Translations under genes and position numbers: made by a program
In this document: piece by piece, positions 23,711 through 35,254 of the stretch
Layout: every line of letters begins with the position of its first letter
Position numbering within the stretch: the first letter of the stretch is position 1
Notes under the pieces: generated by a model
Told to the model about the DNA's origin: nothing
What the model saw: the letters and a program-made list of their open reading frames with translations, nothing else
The model's database searches: none
Source: Reticulascus tulasneorum
Lineage: Eukaryota; Ascomycota; Sordariomycetes; Glomerellales; Reticulascaceae
Assembly (NCBI GenBank): GCA_001557505.1
Contig: LSAX01000001.1
Span: 4,402,001-4,466,000 of the forward strand
Direction: 5' to 3'
DNA length: 64,000 nt

Positions 23711-24667
23711 TGCCAGAGGAGATGCCCGTTTGTTAGATACCCCTTTGGGGAAGTTTATTTAGGGAGCGATCTCCTACCTTTGCCGGATTAGGTAGACAAT
23801 ATTTAATTCTCTGGGTGGATTTAGGCCAGACTCTTATCTTGCCTTTGCTGCTAAACATTTGAGTAAGTGTCGTAATATGTAATCGCTAGCGAACAGGACT
23901 GTGACATTGAAGTCTAACCAGGACACCAAACATTCATACCCGGACAAGTTTCTGACGTTTGAGATTTAGCTAACGACTTCCTACGTTCATAAACAAGTAT
24001 CGGTGCAAACATGTTTCTTTGCATAGGACTTCCATGCTCATTACTATTGCGGAGACCGGGCAGGCATCAGCTAGGGTGATCTGAGGCATGCGAGAGGTCG
24101 AGATTTCAGGCTGGCTTTTAAACTTAAGTGAGCTGACTTCAAGTGATAACATTTGACGGCTTTGGCTAAGACGGCGTTTAAATACGCCGCAGTCAGCTTC
24201 ATGATGTAGTGAAAGTCTGTATGTAGATATATGTCCCAAGCGATGGAAGGCATATTTGCAACTCGAATTTCTGCACTCTAGATATTCCCATCATAGCCTT
24301 CCAGTCTGTGATGGTTCACAATCGTATTCCAGACAACTTCCACCAATCCTGCATCAGGTACGTGTTGCGATACCTCTTTTGACTTGGCTTCCCTCCCGCC
24401 CTTTTGTTACCAAAAGTACCTTGCGACACGCTTAGGTGGCTGCGGTGCTAGTTATCTAAACCCTACATGTCCCGTCTAGCTGCTTGACACCTGGACGGCT
24501 GCCCACGGTCTCTAAAGGATAAGGGCAGGTATGTTATCAAGGACTCGAGAATGGGACTGCTTCCTTCGCTGATCGACCTGATCATTCGTAGCTGAAGGTA
24601 GCTTGCTACCATGCTCAAGGAATGGGGTTCTTAGTATCTTTTTCCGGCCTTTCCTTGACGCTTTTTT
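23711..24667. other. Intergenic between convergent genes
   Basis: About 1 kb holding the 3' flanks of the CBM18 and MFS genes. Nothing else was recognised. Confidence 0.5.
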
Positions 24668-26424
24668 CTACCCATGAGGAACTTCTGGTGAGATTTTCTT
24701 GCTTATCTTTGCAGCAAGAGCCTCCTGTCTCCATGACATTCCTTTGTAGTAGTCGATAGAGAATAGGCCAAGAACGATAATACACAGGCCTCCCATGGAT
24801 GTGAATGTCCAACCAATCCCAATAGTCTGCATTACATATTCTAGATATGCCACTGCAATAGCAGCAAATGCGCAGCGAACGAGACTGGTGGAGGCATTGG
24901 CAGCAGCGGGCGATCGATGGTTGATATCTACTAAAAGCGTGCTGAAGACCTATGGACATCTGGTTAGATCTTTCAGACTGGTTGAACTCATAATTAATGG
25001 TGTCTCACACTGAAGTCAACTTGTAAAGCTACTCCAATGATAAATTGAAGCGCCAAGGGACCGGAAACGTGCTAATTACCGTCAGCAACTGTATACATCA
25101 CGAGCTTCTCATATGGTTTCTATCGAATACTAACCTGCTCGAAATGCAAGACCCAGCCATAGGCTACGACAGAAAGAGCTGTCGTTATCACCGATATCCA
25201 TATGACGCTCAAACGCGCCTTCTCAACGGGAAAGTTATCCAAGTCATCGCCCCTGACTATGTCGGTTGGCAAGCCGTGCTTTGTACCGCATTTCCGATAT
25301 GCTCGGTCCAATAACCATCCCGAGAAGAAGGTGGACACGGTTCCGCCAAGACCAAAAGGGAGGTAGATAAGCCCTGCCTGCCACTCATTCAACCCGTAGA
25401 TTTCGATGAACAACGTAGACATGGTAACTGTGATGCATGTGTAAACCGCGTAGATCAAGCCTCCCGCTAGTAGTACCACTGCATTATCCTTCCGAAAAAG
25501 AATTGCGAACGATTTCAGGGGATTTGGCATGAGAATGCCTTGCTTTGGCGGTTTTTTGCCGCCTTCGTCCCAGTGACACATGATGGACGAGGTTGGCAGC
25601 CGAAGGTAAGCCGCCGGCTGAATGGAGCCATTGCCTACAATGTTTCTTGAGGTTTCAGGGAGACAGAAAAAGATGATAACGAGACATAGACCTGCGACGA
25701 TGGTGAGAAACCAGAATATCCAGGCCCAACCCGCGGAGTAACTTAGGAAACCTCCAAGCATCGGGCCCAGACTTGGCGCAATAGTGATTCTGGGGAAGTG
25801 TGAGTAACAGATATACCGGACCTATCTACTAAGACTGGGGAGACCTACGCAAAGGAAACGGCACTGACAAAAGAGCCTCTCTCGGCAGGAGATGCAATAT
25901 CAGTGATAACACCGTACCCTATGGAGATAACGCCTTCTGATATCAGCATTCCTTCGGTTCCACTGAACCCGTCGATAAAACAATGGTACAGACTTACCGG
26001 AAATTCCCAACGCCTGCAACACTCTCAAGCCTAGAAGCTCTTTATAAGACTGTGACAGCGCAAGGCAGATATTGGCTATGACGAACAAGCTCAACGTGAC
26101 GAGATACGCCGGCCGTCTCCCCAACACGTCGGCAGCGTCCCCCACAAGCGCTGGTGCCACAGTCGCAATGGCCATATAGGATGTCACCGTCAGGTTTATC
26201 TCGGCGATCGAGACTGAAAAAGTTTCTGATAGAAGCTTCAAGGCAGGGAAGTAGATCAAGCTGCTGAGGGCCGAGAACCAAGAGGCGTACGAGACCATGG
26301 CGACGATGCACCATTTCTCTGTCTTGGTGAAAACCGAATATTCGCCATTTTCCTCTTCTATGATAATATCGAGTCCTTCAGCGGAACTCTCAACGTCGGT
26401 ACAAGCTGCTTGGGAAAACGACAT
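24668..26424 (-). CDS. DHA1-family MFS drug/metabolite transporter
   Basis: Five exons (26424..25998, 25936..25849, 25789..25135, 25071..25009, 24949..24668) give 504 residues. The four introns are 59-63 nt and all phases agree. The donors are GTAAGT, GTAGGT, GTTAGT and GTGAGA. A cytosolic acidic N-terminus of about 35 residues precedes 12 predicted helices. The loop 2-3 motif is GDAADVLGRRPAYL, and TM5 carries the SLGPMLGGFLS antiporter-type motif C. This is the profile of the DHA1 (Qdr/Dtr-like) proton-coupled exporters. The substrate cannot be inferred; no biosynthetic cluster flanks it. The splice-site evidence is good, including small exons of 88 and 63 nt. Confidence 0.87.
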
Positions 26425-28115
26425 GGCTCGAGAAAATAAGAGAGTCCGTAATCAGACACGCAGTGCCAATTGCTCCGTTTCGCGAAACTCGAGAAACCCA
26501 TCTTGAAGATCCTCTTCGGCCAGAAATCTGTTGATTATACTAACACTCGAAGAGGACGAGAATCAAGGTTTGTGACCGCCTCAGGACGGAGTGAACTAGA
26601 AGCTATCACGGGGGGCGAGCTGCAGCGGCACTTTACATGAAAAGCTGGCAAGGACCAGCATAAGATCGGTAGTTCCGTCAGTTTAAGGAACTCCGCGCCA
26701 GCTGCCATGCAACCCAAGACCGCCGATGCGGGCCTGACACCTCTTCAAATTGGTAAAAACTTTAAATAGGTAGTATTTATTTAGATTGTCAGTCGCAATG
26801 TTCCACGCCCGATGTCGTCTTAAAACTCCACATATAGCGAGATGGCGCCAGGCCTTGGATAAGACGGAGTATGGGTGAAGCGATGGTGGGACGTGCGATG
26901 AAATCGGAGAACAGCAAGTCGGTGCGATCCACTCCGGTGTGACCATATAATCATTATCCGTAGCTGACTAAGATGCTGCACTTTGAGGCCAAGGCGAACT
27001 TGGGACTTCATCACCGTCAAAGCTAACAAACTGCATCCATTATGGCTAGTCCTGATATGGATCCGAGTAGTAACCCTTCGCGCCCAGCACAAATAACCAT
27101 CCACAGCACCAACCTGGCTCATCGAGGTCAAAACTCTGCCAACAGCCGTGAGAAGCATTTGCAGGTATAATGCCCTAAATTGACATTCCCTACCGGTGCG
27201 AGAGCCACTGATGACGAAGCATGCTTCTGCTGGTCTGCGATATTGCGATGCGTCCATAAAGACTAAAGTCGCGGATCCCGCTATCAGGTCTCCTCCAAAG
27301 GTGCCATGCCACCAAAGCTGCAGGCGGTAGCGACGAATAGTGGTGTAATATGAAGGGGTATTCCGAATTAAGAATGTGGCGCGGGGTGAGGTATGCCTGC
27401 AAGCTGCAAGAAAGCATCCTCCAACTACTTACTTTACTGATTAGTGACCTCAGGCTTTTTTGAGCCGCACACACGTCTCTTAAGTAGGACCTGCAAGTGG
27501 CTCTCCAATGTTGTGATGCTACTTGACCACCAATTACAGTGCGCCCGCTCTAAGATAATTGCGAGAGCAGGCCTTTGGACAGATGGGCAGCCAGCTGTGC
27601 AGGTTCTCGGTGAGGAGTGAATGTTACACAAACAAATGGACTGACTGTTTTAAGGATAGCGAGAGCAGAACTAACTACACATTTTAGCCACCGGACCAGT
27701 GTCCGAAGTGAGCAGGAAGTACATGCAGCAACGGCCGCCCGCCAGCGCGCTCGTCGATGAGGGGCTAGGCTTTAACGAGACACGCACTGGCGAAGCGCTA
27801 CCTCACCTCATCTCACCTCGCCTGGGCGGTGACCAAAAGATTCATATCAAAATCGCCCTTGGACATGCGCATGTCCATCTAGTGAGATCAAGTGCGTAGA
27901 ATCTACGGCTCTCTCAATCAAGCACATCGTCATTCATCCACAAATATTCCTCAGTCTCATCCCACTCGTCCGGCACGACTTTTTGACAGAACCTGTCTAT
28001 CCCATTCGGTGGAGGAGTAACATTTGCGACACACCAGCACTGGTTGATCCTACCCAAACGTTAACTTTACGACAACGATGGCCACAAGGCCTGCATATGC
28101 GCGAGACGATGCAAC
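26425..28115. other. Gene-poor intergenic tract
   Basis: 1.7 kb between the transporter and the accessory island. Only short frames without recognisable domains occur. I detected no transposon ends or repeats by eye. Confidence 0.45.
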
Positions 28116-29681
28116 TTACTCTGCCTCGCAGTTTGCACTGCATTCGTTCACGGGACACTGGAATCCTGCACATTCCTTGGCAGAATAGCAAATCTGAGAA
28201 TAGACCTGGAATGGCTGGGCTTTGCGATCGAGCGGCGCCCTCGGATTGGGCTTCCCTGACGGGTCATTGATCGTTGTTTCTGCCGGATCATCTTTCGGTT
28301 GCTCCTCCGGCTCCTCCGGCTCCTTGGGTGTCTCGCACGTGAGGGCGCCCTCGGTAGTCTTGGGTTCCAGACCTGGCGGACACCAGTGGATCTCATCCGA
28401 GAGCGCGCCATCGGAATATATTCTTGCGGAAGGAGATCCAGTGTCTGATGCTCGTCGCTGGATTACAAGCCACCCTTTCCAAGGGTCGACGTTGAGCCTC
28501 TCAGTCCTGTCCAAGGCTCTGTCATGGCGGACAGGGAGGATGTCCGTAGTGTAGCTAAGACTATTGACCGTAATCGCCATATCGACGCCTAGGATCTCAG
28601 CCACCTTGGATTCTATGACTTCGAGTGTGCTGTGATATCGGAGAGCCCCATCCTTAGCTCGGGGGACATAAAACCGACATACACGAACTGCGGCTTCTTG
28701 TTGCTGAAAGGGCCGCCATTCTCCGAAAGGTTCCTGAGTCCACCGAAACTGTGGCCGCCAATTTCCAAGAAAAGAGCGACTGGGTCTCCCATACCAGGGA
28801 TAGGAACAACTCCTTGCCTGACAGGCCGAAGGGCATCTTCCCAAAAATGAGCAACATACACGCCCTGGTCGGTCATGACGACCAATGCCGCGCACCCCGC
28901 CATTGGTCCCACCCCAGTGATGATGGTTCTGCCCCAGCTCTCATCCTGTGGGCCGCCGAATGGCCAGAACTTGGAAGAGGAGACTCCAACGGTTAAGTTG
29001 AGGAAATGGCTAACCGCGGGTTGTGCACCGTTCGTCCAGGTGAGTGCCTTCACTGCTTTCCACCAGGCAATTTCGCCGTCCGGGTATGTTATAGTATCAG
29101 TAAAGTTTTTGGCTGCGAGGATCGCATTTGAGTCTGCCATAAAGTCAACATCTGCTGGTGGTTTAGCACAAGAGTTGCCTCCACATGAATGAGCTGTGCA
29201 AATGGGGGCTTCCTCCTCCTTCTCTTCTTCTTCTTCTTCTTCTTCTTCTTCTTCTTCTTCTTCTTCTTCTTCTTCTTCTTCTTCTTCTTCTTCCCCCCCT
29301 CCTCATTCCCACCTAGACCGTTTGATTTGAAGAATTCTGGGGATCTTGCCACAATGCTACTATCGCTACTAGTAACGATGCCAGCTTCGGACTTTCTAAC
29401 CAGGAATGTCAACGCCGGCTCCTTGATAGAAGCCTCGACGTCAGTCCGTGTGTATGAGGGTAAGAGACCATCATAAACTCTCTTTAGCAAGCCAACACGA
29501 CGAGTCCTAGGCGCTTAATTCGGGAGAGGTCAGTAATCATAGTTGAAACGTCTTCATTAAGGGGTTACTTACCCTGTGATTCAAATATGACAGAGGGACT
29601 TGAAAAGATGAATCTCGACACGACAATGGCTGAGCAAAGAGCGAGGGCCAGCATCGTGATAGTGGTATGTTTGAAATGCAT
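28116..29681 (-). CDS. Secreted or signal-anchored protein of unknown family
   Basis: Proposed exons are 29681..29573, 29513..29313, 29193..28683 and 28629..28116, totalling 444 residues. An N-terminal hydrophobic segment (about residues 9-28) is a signal peptide or anchor. The middle contains a conserved-looking block with GCAALVVMTDQGVYVAHFWED, and the C-terminus is acidic/Pro-rich, ending in a Cys-rich tail with six closely spaced cysteines. Introns 1 (59 nt, AAG acceptor) and 3 (53 nt, GTATGT to CACAG) restore frame cleanly. Intron 2 (119 nt) would remove a GAA-repeat tract. Its donor GTGGGA is weak and no good branch site is seen, so retention or a frameshift at the adjacent seven-base homopolymer is the alternative. 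Function is unknown. It faces the nuclease-like gene across a 1.5-kb divergent region. Confidence 0.6.
29224..29292. repeat. (CTT/GAA)n microsatellite, about 23 units
   Basis: An almost perfect trinucleotide array, CTT on the plus strand and GAA/AAG on the minus strand. It is flanked by TCC-rich sequence on one side and a run of seven C on the other. It lies inside the gene on the minus strand, in the proposed intron 2. Confidence 0.95.
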
Positions 29682-31183
29682 TTTGACGATGATGGCAACG
29701 GCACATGAAGCAATGATTGTTTGGTTTGAGAAAGACAACTGCACAGTTGAGGTATGACGATTCTTGTGAAATGAGAAAGTGGTGCCGGTTGCTCTCCATG
29801 ATTCTCCAGGAAACTGGACTAGTAATAACCACTCGCACACATCCCGTCTCTTCCTGATCCGTTTCTCATTCGGGAGGTATTCCAACACAAATATTGTGTT
29901 GGTAGACCACGATACTGCCTAGACTTGGTGCAAGGTTGTGTTGCTATGTTTGTCAGCATACTCGTAAGAGTGGGTTTGGGGGTCGGTTTCGCCGTACTAG
30001 AGAGAGGTCACAGTGACCCGTGAGCTCTGTATATGCCTTGATGTGTAGACATTTGATGGAAAGGTAGTAGAGACATTTGAATGCACTGGTCTAATGTCTC
30101 TCAGAACATTATCAGATGGGCCAACAACGTCCCACGACTCTTAAAGCATAGCCTCTCAACATTCTAATACGAGGCCATCGCCAACCAACAGTCGTCTCGA
30201 CGCTGCTTACCAACTTTCCGCTGACAGTCGGCGAGGGCCCAACAAACATGTGAGCGCTGGAGTTCGCCGATTTTCTCCTTGCCAGTTGATCTAGCAATCG
30301 GACCAGTAATTGCATGCATGGCCTCGAATACGGCCCGAATTCGCGAGCGGAAACATCTTCAAGTTGTTTCGTGTGGTTTGTTGGTCGTGTAGATGAAGAA
30401 TGAAGGTGAGGGGGCGATGCGAGGCCGCGTTCGAATCTACCTTGAATTCTTTTCAACGTTGGGCCCCCAGTGCATCCCGCCCCTCCACTACATCGCACGC
30501 CTCCTGCTAATCAAACCATCTATGGTATCTCGTTGGTCTACAAGACTATCGCTTTCTTTAAAATGCGAATCTTCCTGCCAGATCCCTCTTTTGTTGTTGA
30601 TGCAGCTCATAATTACTCTTGAACACTTATGTTTGTGCACAAGGCGCAGGAGTTCCAACCCACATCATGTGCTGGACAACACGAGCCAGCGCCGCCCCTT
30701 TTTTGGAGGTGACCCGAGTCACGTCGTGGATAGTTGGGTTGACAATTCTCCTGTTGTGTTCCATGGGGCTATTATAGGTTCTAGCAGATACATCCAAAGT
30801 CACTTCTTACACTGCTAGTCTTCGTGGAATGGCTAGCTTAATCAAGTACCTAGAAGTGCTACTAGGCTGTGGTTCTTAGAATGAAGCTGCTGTTGGCTTT
30901 GGATGAAATCCTCGACAAGCACCGCCGCACGGAATGAAGTTACATGTTGGTGTGCTAGCACTGAGCAAAAAGAATATCTGGTGCTGGAGAATTTGGCCGT
31001 CCAGCATGCTGGTCGCATCCATCGGTAGGTAGTAAAGGGAAACTTACAAGACGCTCCTTGACAGCCACTCTTGTAAAAGTGTGGTTCCATCTGATCGGCA
31101 TACGAAGCATCTCATGTCGGAATACCCTTCTGATTGCTGTTCTTTATCATTGCTGTATTCAGGTTCTCACACCAAAGCCAATC
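29682..31183. other. Divergent intergenic region of the island
   Basis: 1.5 kb between two divergently transcribed secreted-protein genes, so it holds both promoters. No coding region was supported; short frames at 30112-30818 have no recognisable content. Confidence 0.45.
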
Positions 31184-33412
31184 ATGAGGAATATCCTGGT
31201 GCTCCTACTCCTCTTTCGGGACATATGTCTCGTCAACTCAGCGGCCACAAGCGAGTCCACCTGGAACTCGTATATTTCTCATTGCAAAGAGATTGGCGAG
31301 TGCATCTTTTACAAGGACAGAAATAGTGTCAGCCCACCTGAAAAGAAAGTCGGCTATGAGATTTGCGAGAACAAATGCGGCGTTTCTGTCACCGAAGGGT
31401 CCATGGGCTGCCGCGGCGCCTACTATGACCAATTCCCATTCCAAGATCCTTGGGGCAACTGGTACCAGCCGGGAACCTGTTTGTGTCCAGAGCAACTCGA
31501 GCTTGCCGAGGAGATCTTGGACATGGTTTTGGAGGCTCTGCCAGCAATTGCCGCTTTTGCCTGTGCGCTTCTATTCAGGGTCTTTGAAGAGATAATCCTG
31601 CTGGGAATCTCGGCCATTCCAGGTGGTGCAATAGCGTCGGCAGAGTTGAGATTGGCTGGCACAGCTGCGAAAACCATTGCAGAGAATGGCCTAGGAAGTG
31701 GAGCGCTTACGAGTTGGTTCGCTCCTGTATGTGGCACAGGCGGTGCGGATGCTGCTTGGAATAGGGATATCGACGCCGTATTTGACCCACTGAGTTCTGT
31801 CCCAGATGAGGTGGCCCCCGGTTTAGGATGTCTGCGCAAGAACAAAAAGGCATGCAAGAAACGGCCGGAAAACGACGATAAAAAAGACAGCGACGGCAAA
31901 ACGACTAAGGTTGAGGACACTCCCACGACGAAGAAAGAGGACAGCCCGGCGACAAAGTCCAATACCAAACAGGGAGATGCTACGACATCCAAGCCAGGCA
32001 CCGTACCAGCAGAAACAAAGAGCAACCAAGATGAGGCCACAAGCAAAATGGAGAGTGATGATTGGAAAGGTTCAACGACTCAAAATCCATACTCTACTAC
32101 GGCGGAAGCTTGCGAATTCGAACCTCAACCAACTGGGATGAATGCAAAACGGGCTCCAGCGAAGAAGCAATGCAAGGACGAGCATTCTACCACCACGGCC
32201 ACCATCATAAGGAGATTAACTACCATTTCAGTTCCGTGCAAGGCGCAATGGGGCCAAGCCTGCTACCATTATCGCTCAGTCATGAGTGTACACACGAACA
32301 CACCATCCATGCACATATTTACTTGCCCCACCACTGCTCATTATGGAGATGATGCTCGAGTCGACGGCCGGGCAACGGATAATTGGGGAAGCACGGCACT
32401 TGAAGCTCTAAACAATGCGGTGGCAGATGGCCAACATCACGGGCGGTGGTTTTACGGCTATGTCGAGCCGGGTTTGGCGGGCCCAACCAAAAAGACCGAC
32501 AAGGAGGAAAAAGACAAGGCTGAAAAGAAGAAGAAGAAGAGGCGGCCAGCAAAGGGTTGCGATCGTGACGAGTGGCCGCCTGCCTACTTTTGGCAACAAC
32601 CAAATCTACCGGGGCAGAGGGTGAGGCTTATTCCAGCCAAACTAAACAGAGGTGCTGGAAGCTTATGGAGAATGTTCTGCATGCGGCATGGAGAATTTGA
32701 ACTGGACAACAATGGGGTGGTTGGTCCAAACCACAAACACATCCGTACTCTGAAGTCCGATGTAACGACTGCCAAAAAAGCGAAGAAAAATGATCCGAAT
32801 AGTGAGTTTATCTGGCGCCAAACCCTATCTTATAGCTAACCATGTCAATTAGCGTTCGTAACCATTGTGACTATCGAAGTTCCTCGTCCCGTCTTTACAA
32901 TAACATCATTTGACGTTCCGGATGCGCCTGACGACGGGCTGGCCATGAATCCTTGCTACCCCGAAGCACTCTTTGACGCTGGCGTGGACAAAGGAGACTT
33001 GGAACATGATCACGGTATTGTTCTTCTCACGGACGATGAGTGGTATAATGGGAAACCAGATCTCCAGGCTCAAGCTTTGAAGTACAAGAAATGGCCTAAG
33101 AAGGCGTGGATCGACGCCAGCGATAACCCGTACCCGCTTCCTGGAAAACGGCCAAAGCCAGACGATGACCCGGATTATGTACCGCGCGGCATTGAAGTCG
33201 CATTGGAAGACCACTTCCAGAAAGAGCAGACAAACGACACTGGATTCTTCTTTGTTTACCACGAGCAAGAGCCAGACAGGAACACGTTGCGGCGGACTGA
33301 TGCACGACCGACCACCAGTCAGTCCACTTTGAACTCTGCCTTCAAGACCATTCAACGGGCAGAAGTCACACCGCCCAAAAATACGCAGCTGGCCGAACCT
33401 ACGTATACATAA
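31184..33412 (+). CDS. Secreted protein with C-terminal NucA/NucB-like nuclease motif (candidate killer-toxin effector)
   Basis: Exons 31184..32801 and 32853..33412 (51-nt intron, GTGAGT donor, AGCTAAC branch, ATTAG acceptor, phase 1) give 725 residues. An N-terminal signal peptide spans about residues 1-20, followed by a Cys-containing region. A long hydrophobic helical stretch at about 105-165 comes next. After it lies a Lys/Thr/Asp-rich low-complexity linker (about 225-330), a second Cys-containing region and a short Lys/Arg cluster. Immediately after the cluster, a GCDRDEWPPA motif at about 458-467 is followed by an RLIPAKLNRGAG segment. This resembles the CDEYPF...N-x-x-G core of the NucA/NucB extracellular DNases. 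The C-terminal about 180 residues are hydrophilic and unassigned. The modular order (secretion signal, hydrophobic segment, linker, nuclease at the C-terminal side) recalls polymorphic toxins. Nuclease activity and killer function are inferred. Confidence 0.72.
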
Positions 33413-34294
33413 TTCTAGGTCTAGAATCTTGAATATTGCTGTCAACACAAATCCTTTTGCCAATTCCGCCCTCCCGCACGCAGCGAGCTCATTCTCTCAC
33501 GGAGATATCTGCCGTTATCTTAACCCAACTTGCAAGCAGGATGGCAGCTGAGACTGGATCAGCTTATCTTTGGGACCTAGGTACTTGGAAGATTATCGGG
33601 GGAACACTTGTAGCTAGTCATTATTATCTTACTCTATTTTAAGTCAATAAGAATCGAGCTGGCCCATATCTGATCTCAATACGCAGCGTGTCATCTGCTT
33701 GACAGCGGAGTTGGCCTCCAACTGGAGGGGTTGGGGTCTAGATTTTCAAATTACCTGAACCAACGACCCCTCAAAGTAATGGAATCTACCTACATGCGAT
33801 GTAATTGGCGGTTCCGCGTTGGTTGGTGCTGCCACGCTACCACGCTGTAATTTGGCCGCCATCGTGGCACGGAAACTTTTCTTGCTGCCGCCTGGGCTCT
33901 TTGTCCCCAAAGTGTTGGACCACTGGTTCCTGATTTGGGGTGCATGGGCTGAAACTGGCCAAGAACAATTACTGTGCAGTTGGCAGCGCGTCTGATTGAA
34001 ACATTGGATGGGTCAGTCGTCTTGTGGGGGCTGCATGGATTGGCACTGCAAAGCCACGCTCCCGTCGCACCAACAGCTAACCGAACTCCGACACGACAGG
34101 AGAAACATAAATCGAAGACGTAAGGCTTAACTCTCCAAACACAACAGCTTTTCTAGACTTACAACAAGCAAGGTGTGTCGCAGATTATCACGATTCCCAA
34201 TCATTTGCTTCACCTTCGACGCAGCTCAACTACCTGACTCAGAGCAGGCGACTCTTCTTCTGGTCATCTTAGTCCATAAAACACATACTTCGCG
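33413..34294. other. Intergenic between nuclease-like gene and first paralogue
   Basis: 0.9 kb. No coding region or repeat was recognised. It should contain the promoter of the downstream gene. Confidence 0.5.
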
Positions 34295-35254
34295 ATGTCT
34301 TTCTTCCCTTCCTTCGGCTTCTCCATCAAGTACGCCTTCGGACGCAATCCTCGCTCGAAGAACAGCAAAGGTTGGGATCGAGACCTTGCAGTTCGAGAGC
34401 TGACGAGCTACTATGAATTCCTACAACGGCTTTACTTACCTTCAAACGCTATCGAATATCCCCCAGAGGGTGGTTGGCCCGATATCACCAAAGAATCGAT
34501 GCGGTATGAGATGAAAACTGATCGAGCTGTTGATTTCCTTCGACATGCCCCCTATCTCAGATTCGACGACCAGGCTGGCGGCGTCTGTGGCGGCCAGTGG
34601 ACAATCTTACCTCTTTCGCACGTTGTTGACTATCGACAAGGTGAAGAGGACGAAGATGAGGACGAGGATGATGACGTTGAGCCTGGCGAGAATTACACGC
34701 GCAAATCTTGGGTACGAATTATGGCCAACATTGGTGAACGAATTCGTCATCAACTTGATATTTTGTCGTATGACATCCGCTGCAGATTCGCCATCCCTCC
34801 TAAAGATGACACTGATTTCCCTTATGGCCCGCCAATTCCTCGCCATATCATCGAAGTTGCCATTGGGAGCCGCGATTGCGATTGCCTTCTCTTGGATACA
34901 AAGAAGGGAAAGTGGATCTTTTACTCCATGATGGATAAGAATTGGTGCGAGTACAGCGGATATAATCTTGACGAGTTATTTGAGCTATTAAAAAGAAGAT
35001 TCAAGGAGATGAAATGGATCCCAAAGTATAACTATCCTGGAGGCATGACATCTACCAGAAGGCAATTGAGCGAAGATGATACTAAAACTATTATGCTCTT
35101 GAAGATGGCGGGCTGGCCAGGGGAAGGGGATGGGACTGGATCTGGGTGGAATAGGCAGAAATTTGACGAGGACATGCGAGCTCGCAAACAGCTGGATGGG
35201 CAAGGCTCAAGCATGGTGAGAGATTACGATGAGGAAGATGATGAAGACGAGTGA
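34295..35254 (+). CDS. Cytosolic protein of unknown family, paralogue A (candidate immunity protein)
   Basis: An intronless gene of 319 residues with no signal peptide or transmembrane segment. Its domain begins GWDRDLAVRELTSYYEFLQRLY, followed by a Trp-containing GGWPDITKESM loop and DFLRHAPYL, then a compact alpha/beta core with SRDCDCLLLDTKKGKW. A very acidic insertion (about residues 114-130) and an acidic C-terminal tail are distinctive. The wide-spaced Trp/Leu pattern resembles fungal proteins sometimes related to SUKH (Smi1/Knr4) folds, which in bacteria serve as immunity proteins against nuclease toxins. I cannot confirm that by eye. A close paralogue lies 1.06 kb downstream on the same strand, and the nuclease-like gene lies 0.9 kb upstream. 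Existence is well supported; function is inference. Confidence 0.8.
   Translation: MSFFPSFGFSIKYAFGRNPRSKNSKGWDRDLAVRELTSYYEFLQRLYLPSNAIEYPPEGGWPDITKESMRYEMKTDRAVDFLRHAPYLRFDDQAGGVCGGQWTILPLSHVVDYRQGEEDEDEDEDDDVEPGENYTRKSWVRIMANIGERIRHQLDILSYDIRCRFAIPPKDDTDFPYGPPIPRHIIEVAIGSRDCDCLLLDTKKGKWIFYSMMDKNWCEYSGYNLDELFELLKRRFKEMKWIPKYNYPGGMTSTRRQLSEDDTKTIMLLKMAGWPGEGDGTGSGWNRQKFDEDMRARKQLDGQGSSMVRDYDEEDDEDE

Noticed and set aside
8724..26424. A secondary-metabolite cluster joining the CmcJ-like, PhzF and MFS genes
   Set aside because: No synthase or other core enzyme is present, and unrelated housekeeping genes and a tRNA gene lie between them.
28613..28700. Frameshift in the 28-kb gene near a C5 run
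   Set aside because: A canonical 53-nt intron (GTATGT to CACAG, 28682..28630) restores the frame without invoking an indel.
29189..29476. Plus-strand frame with poly-Phe
   Set aside because: Produced by the CTT microsatellite; it has no domain or splice support.
29089..29490. Unspliced minus-strand reading giving poly-Lys through the GAA repeat
   Set aside because: This frame soon leaves the clearly coding downstream frame. Splicing or a frameshift is needed, so the poly-Lys protein is unlikely to be the product.
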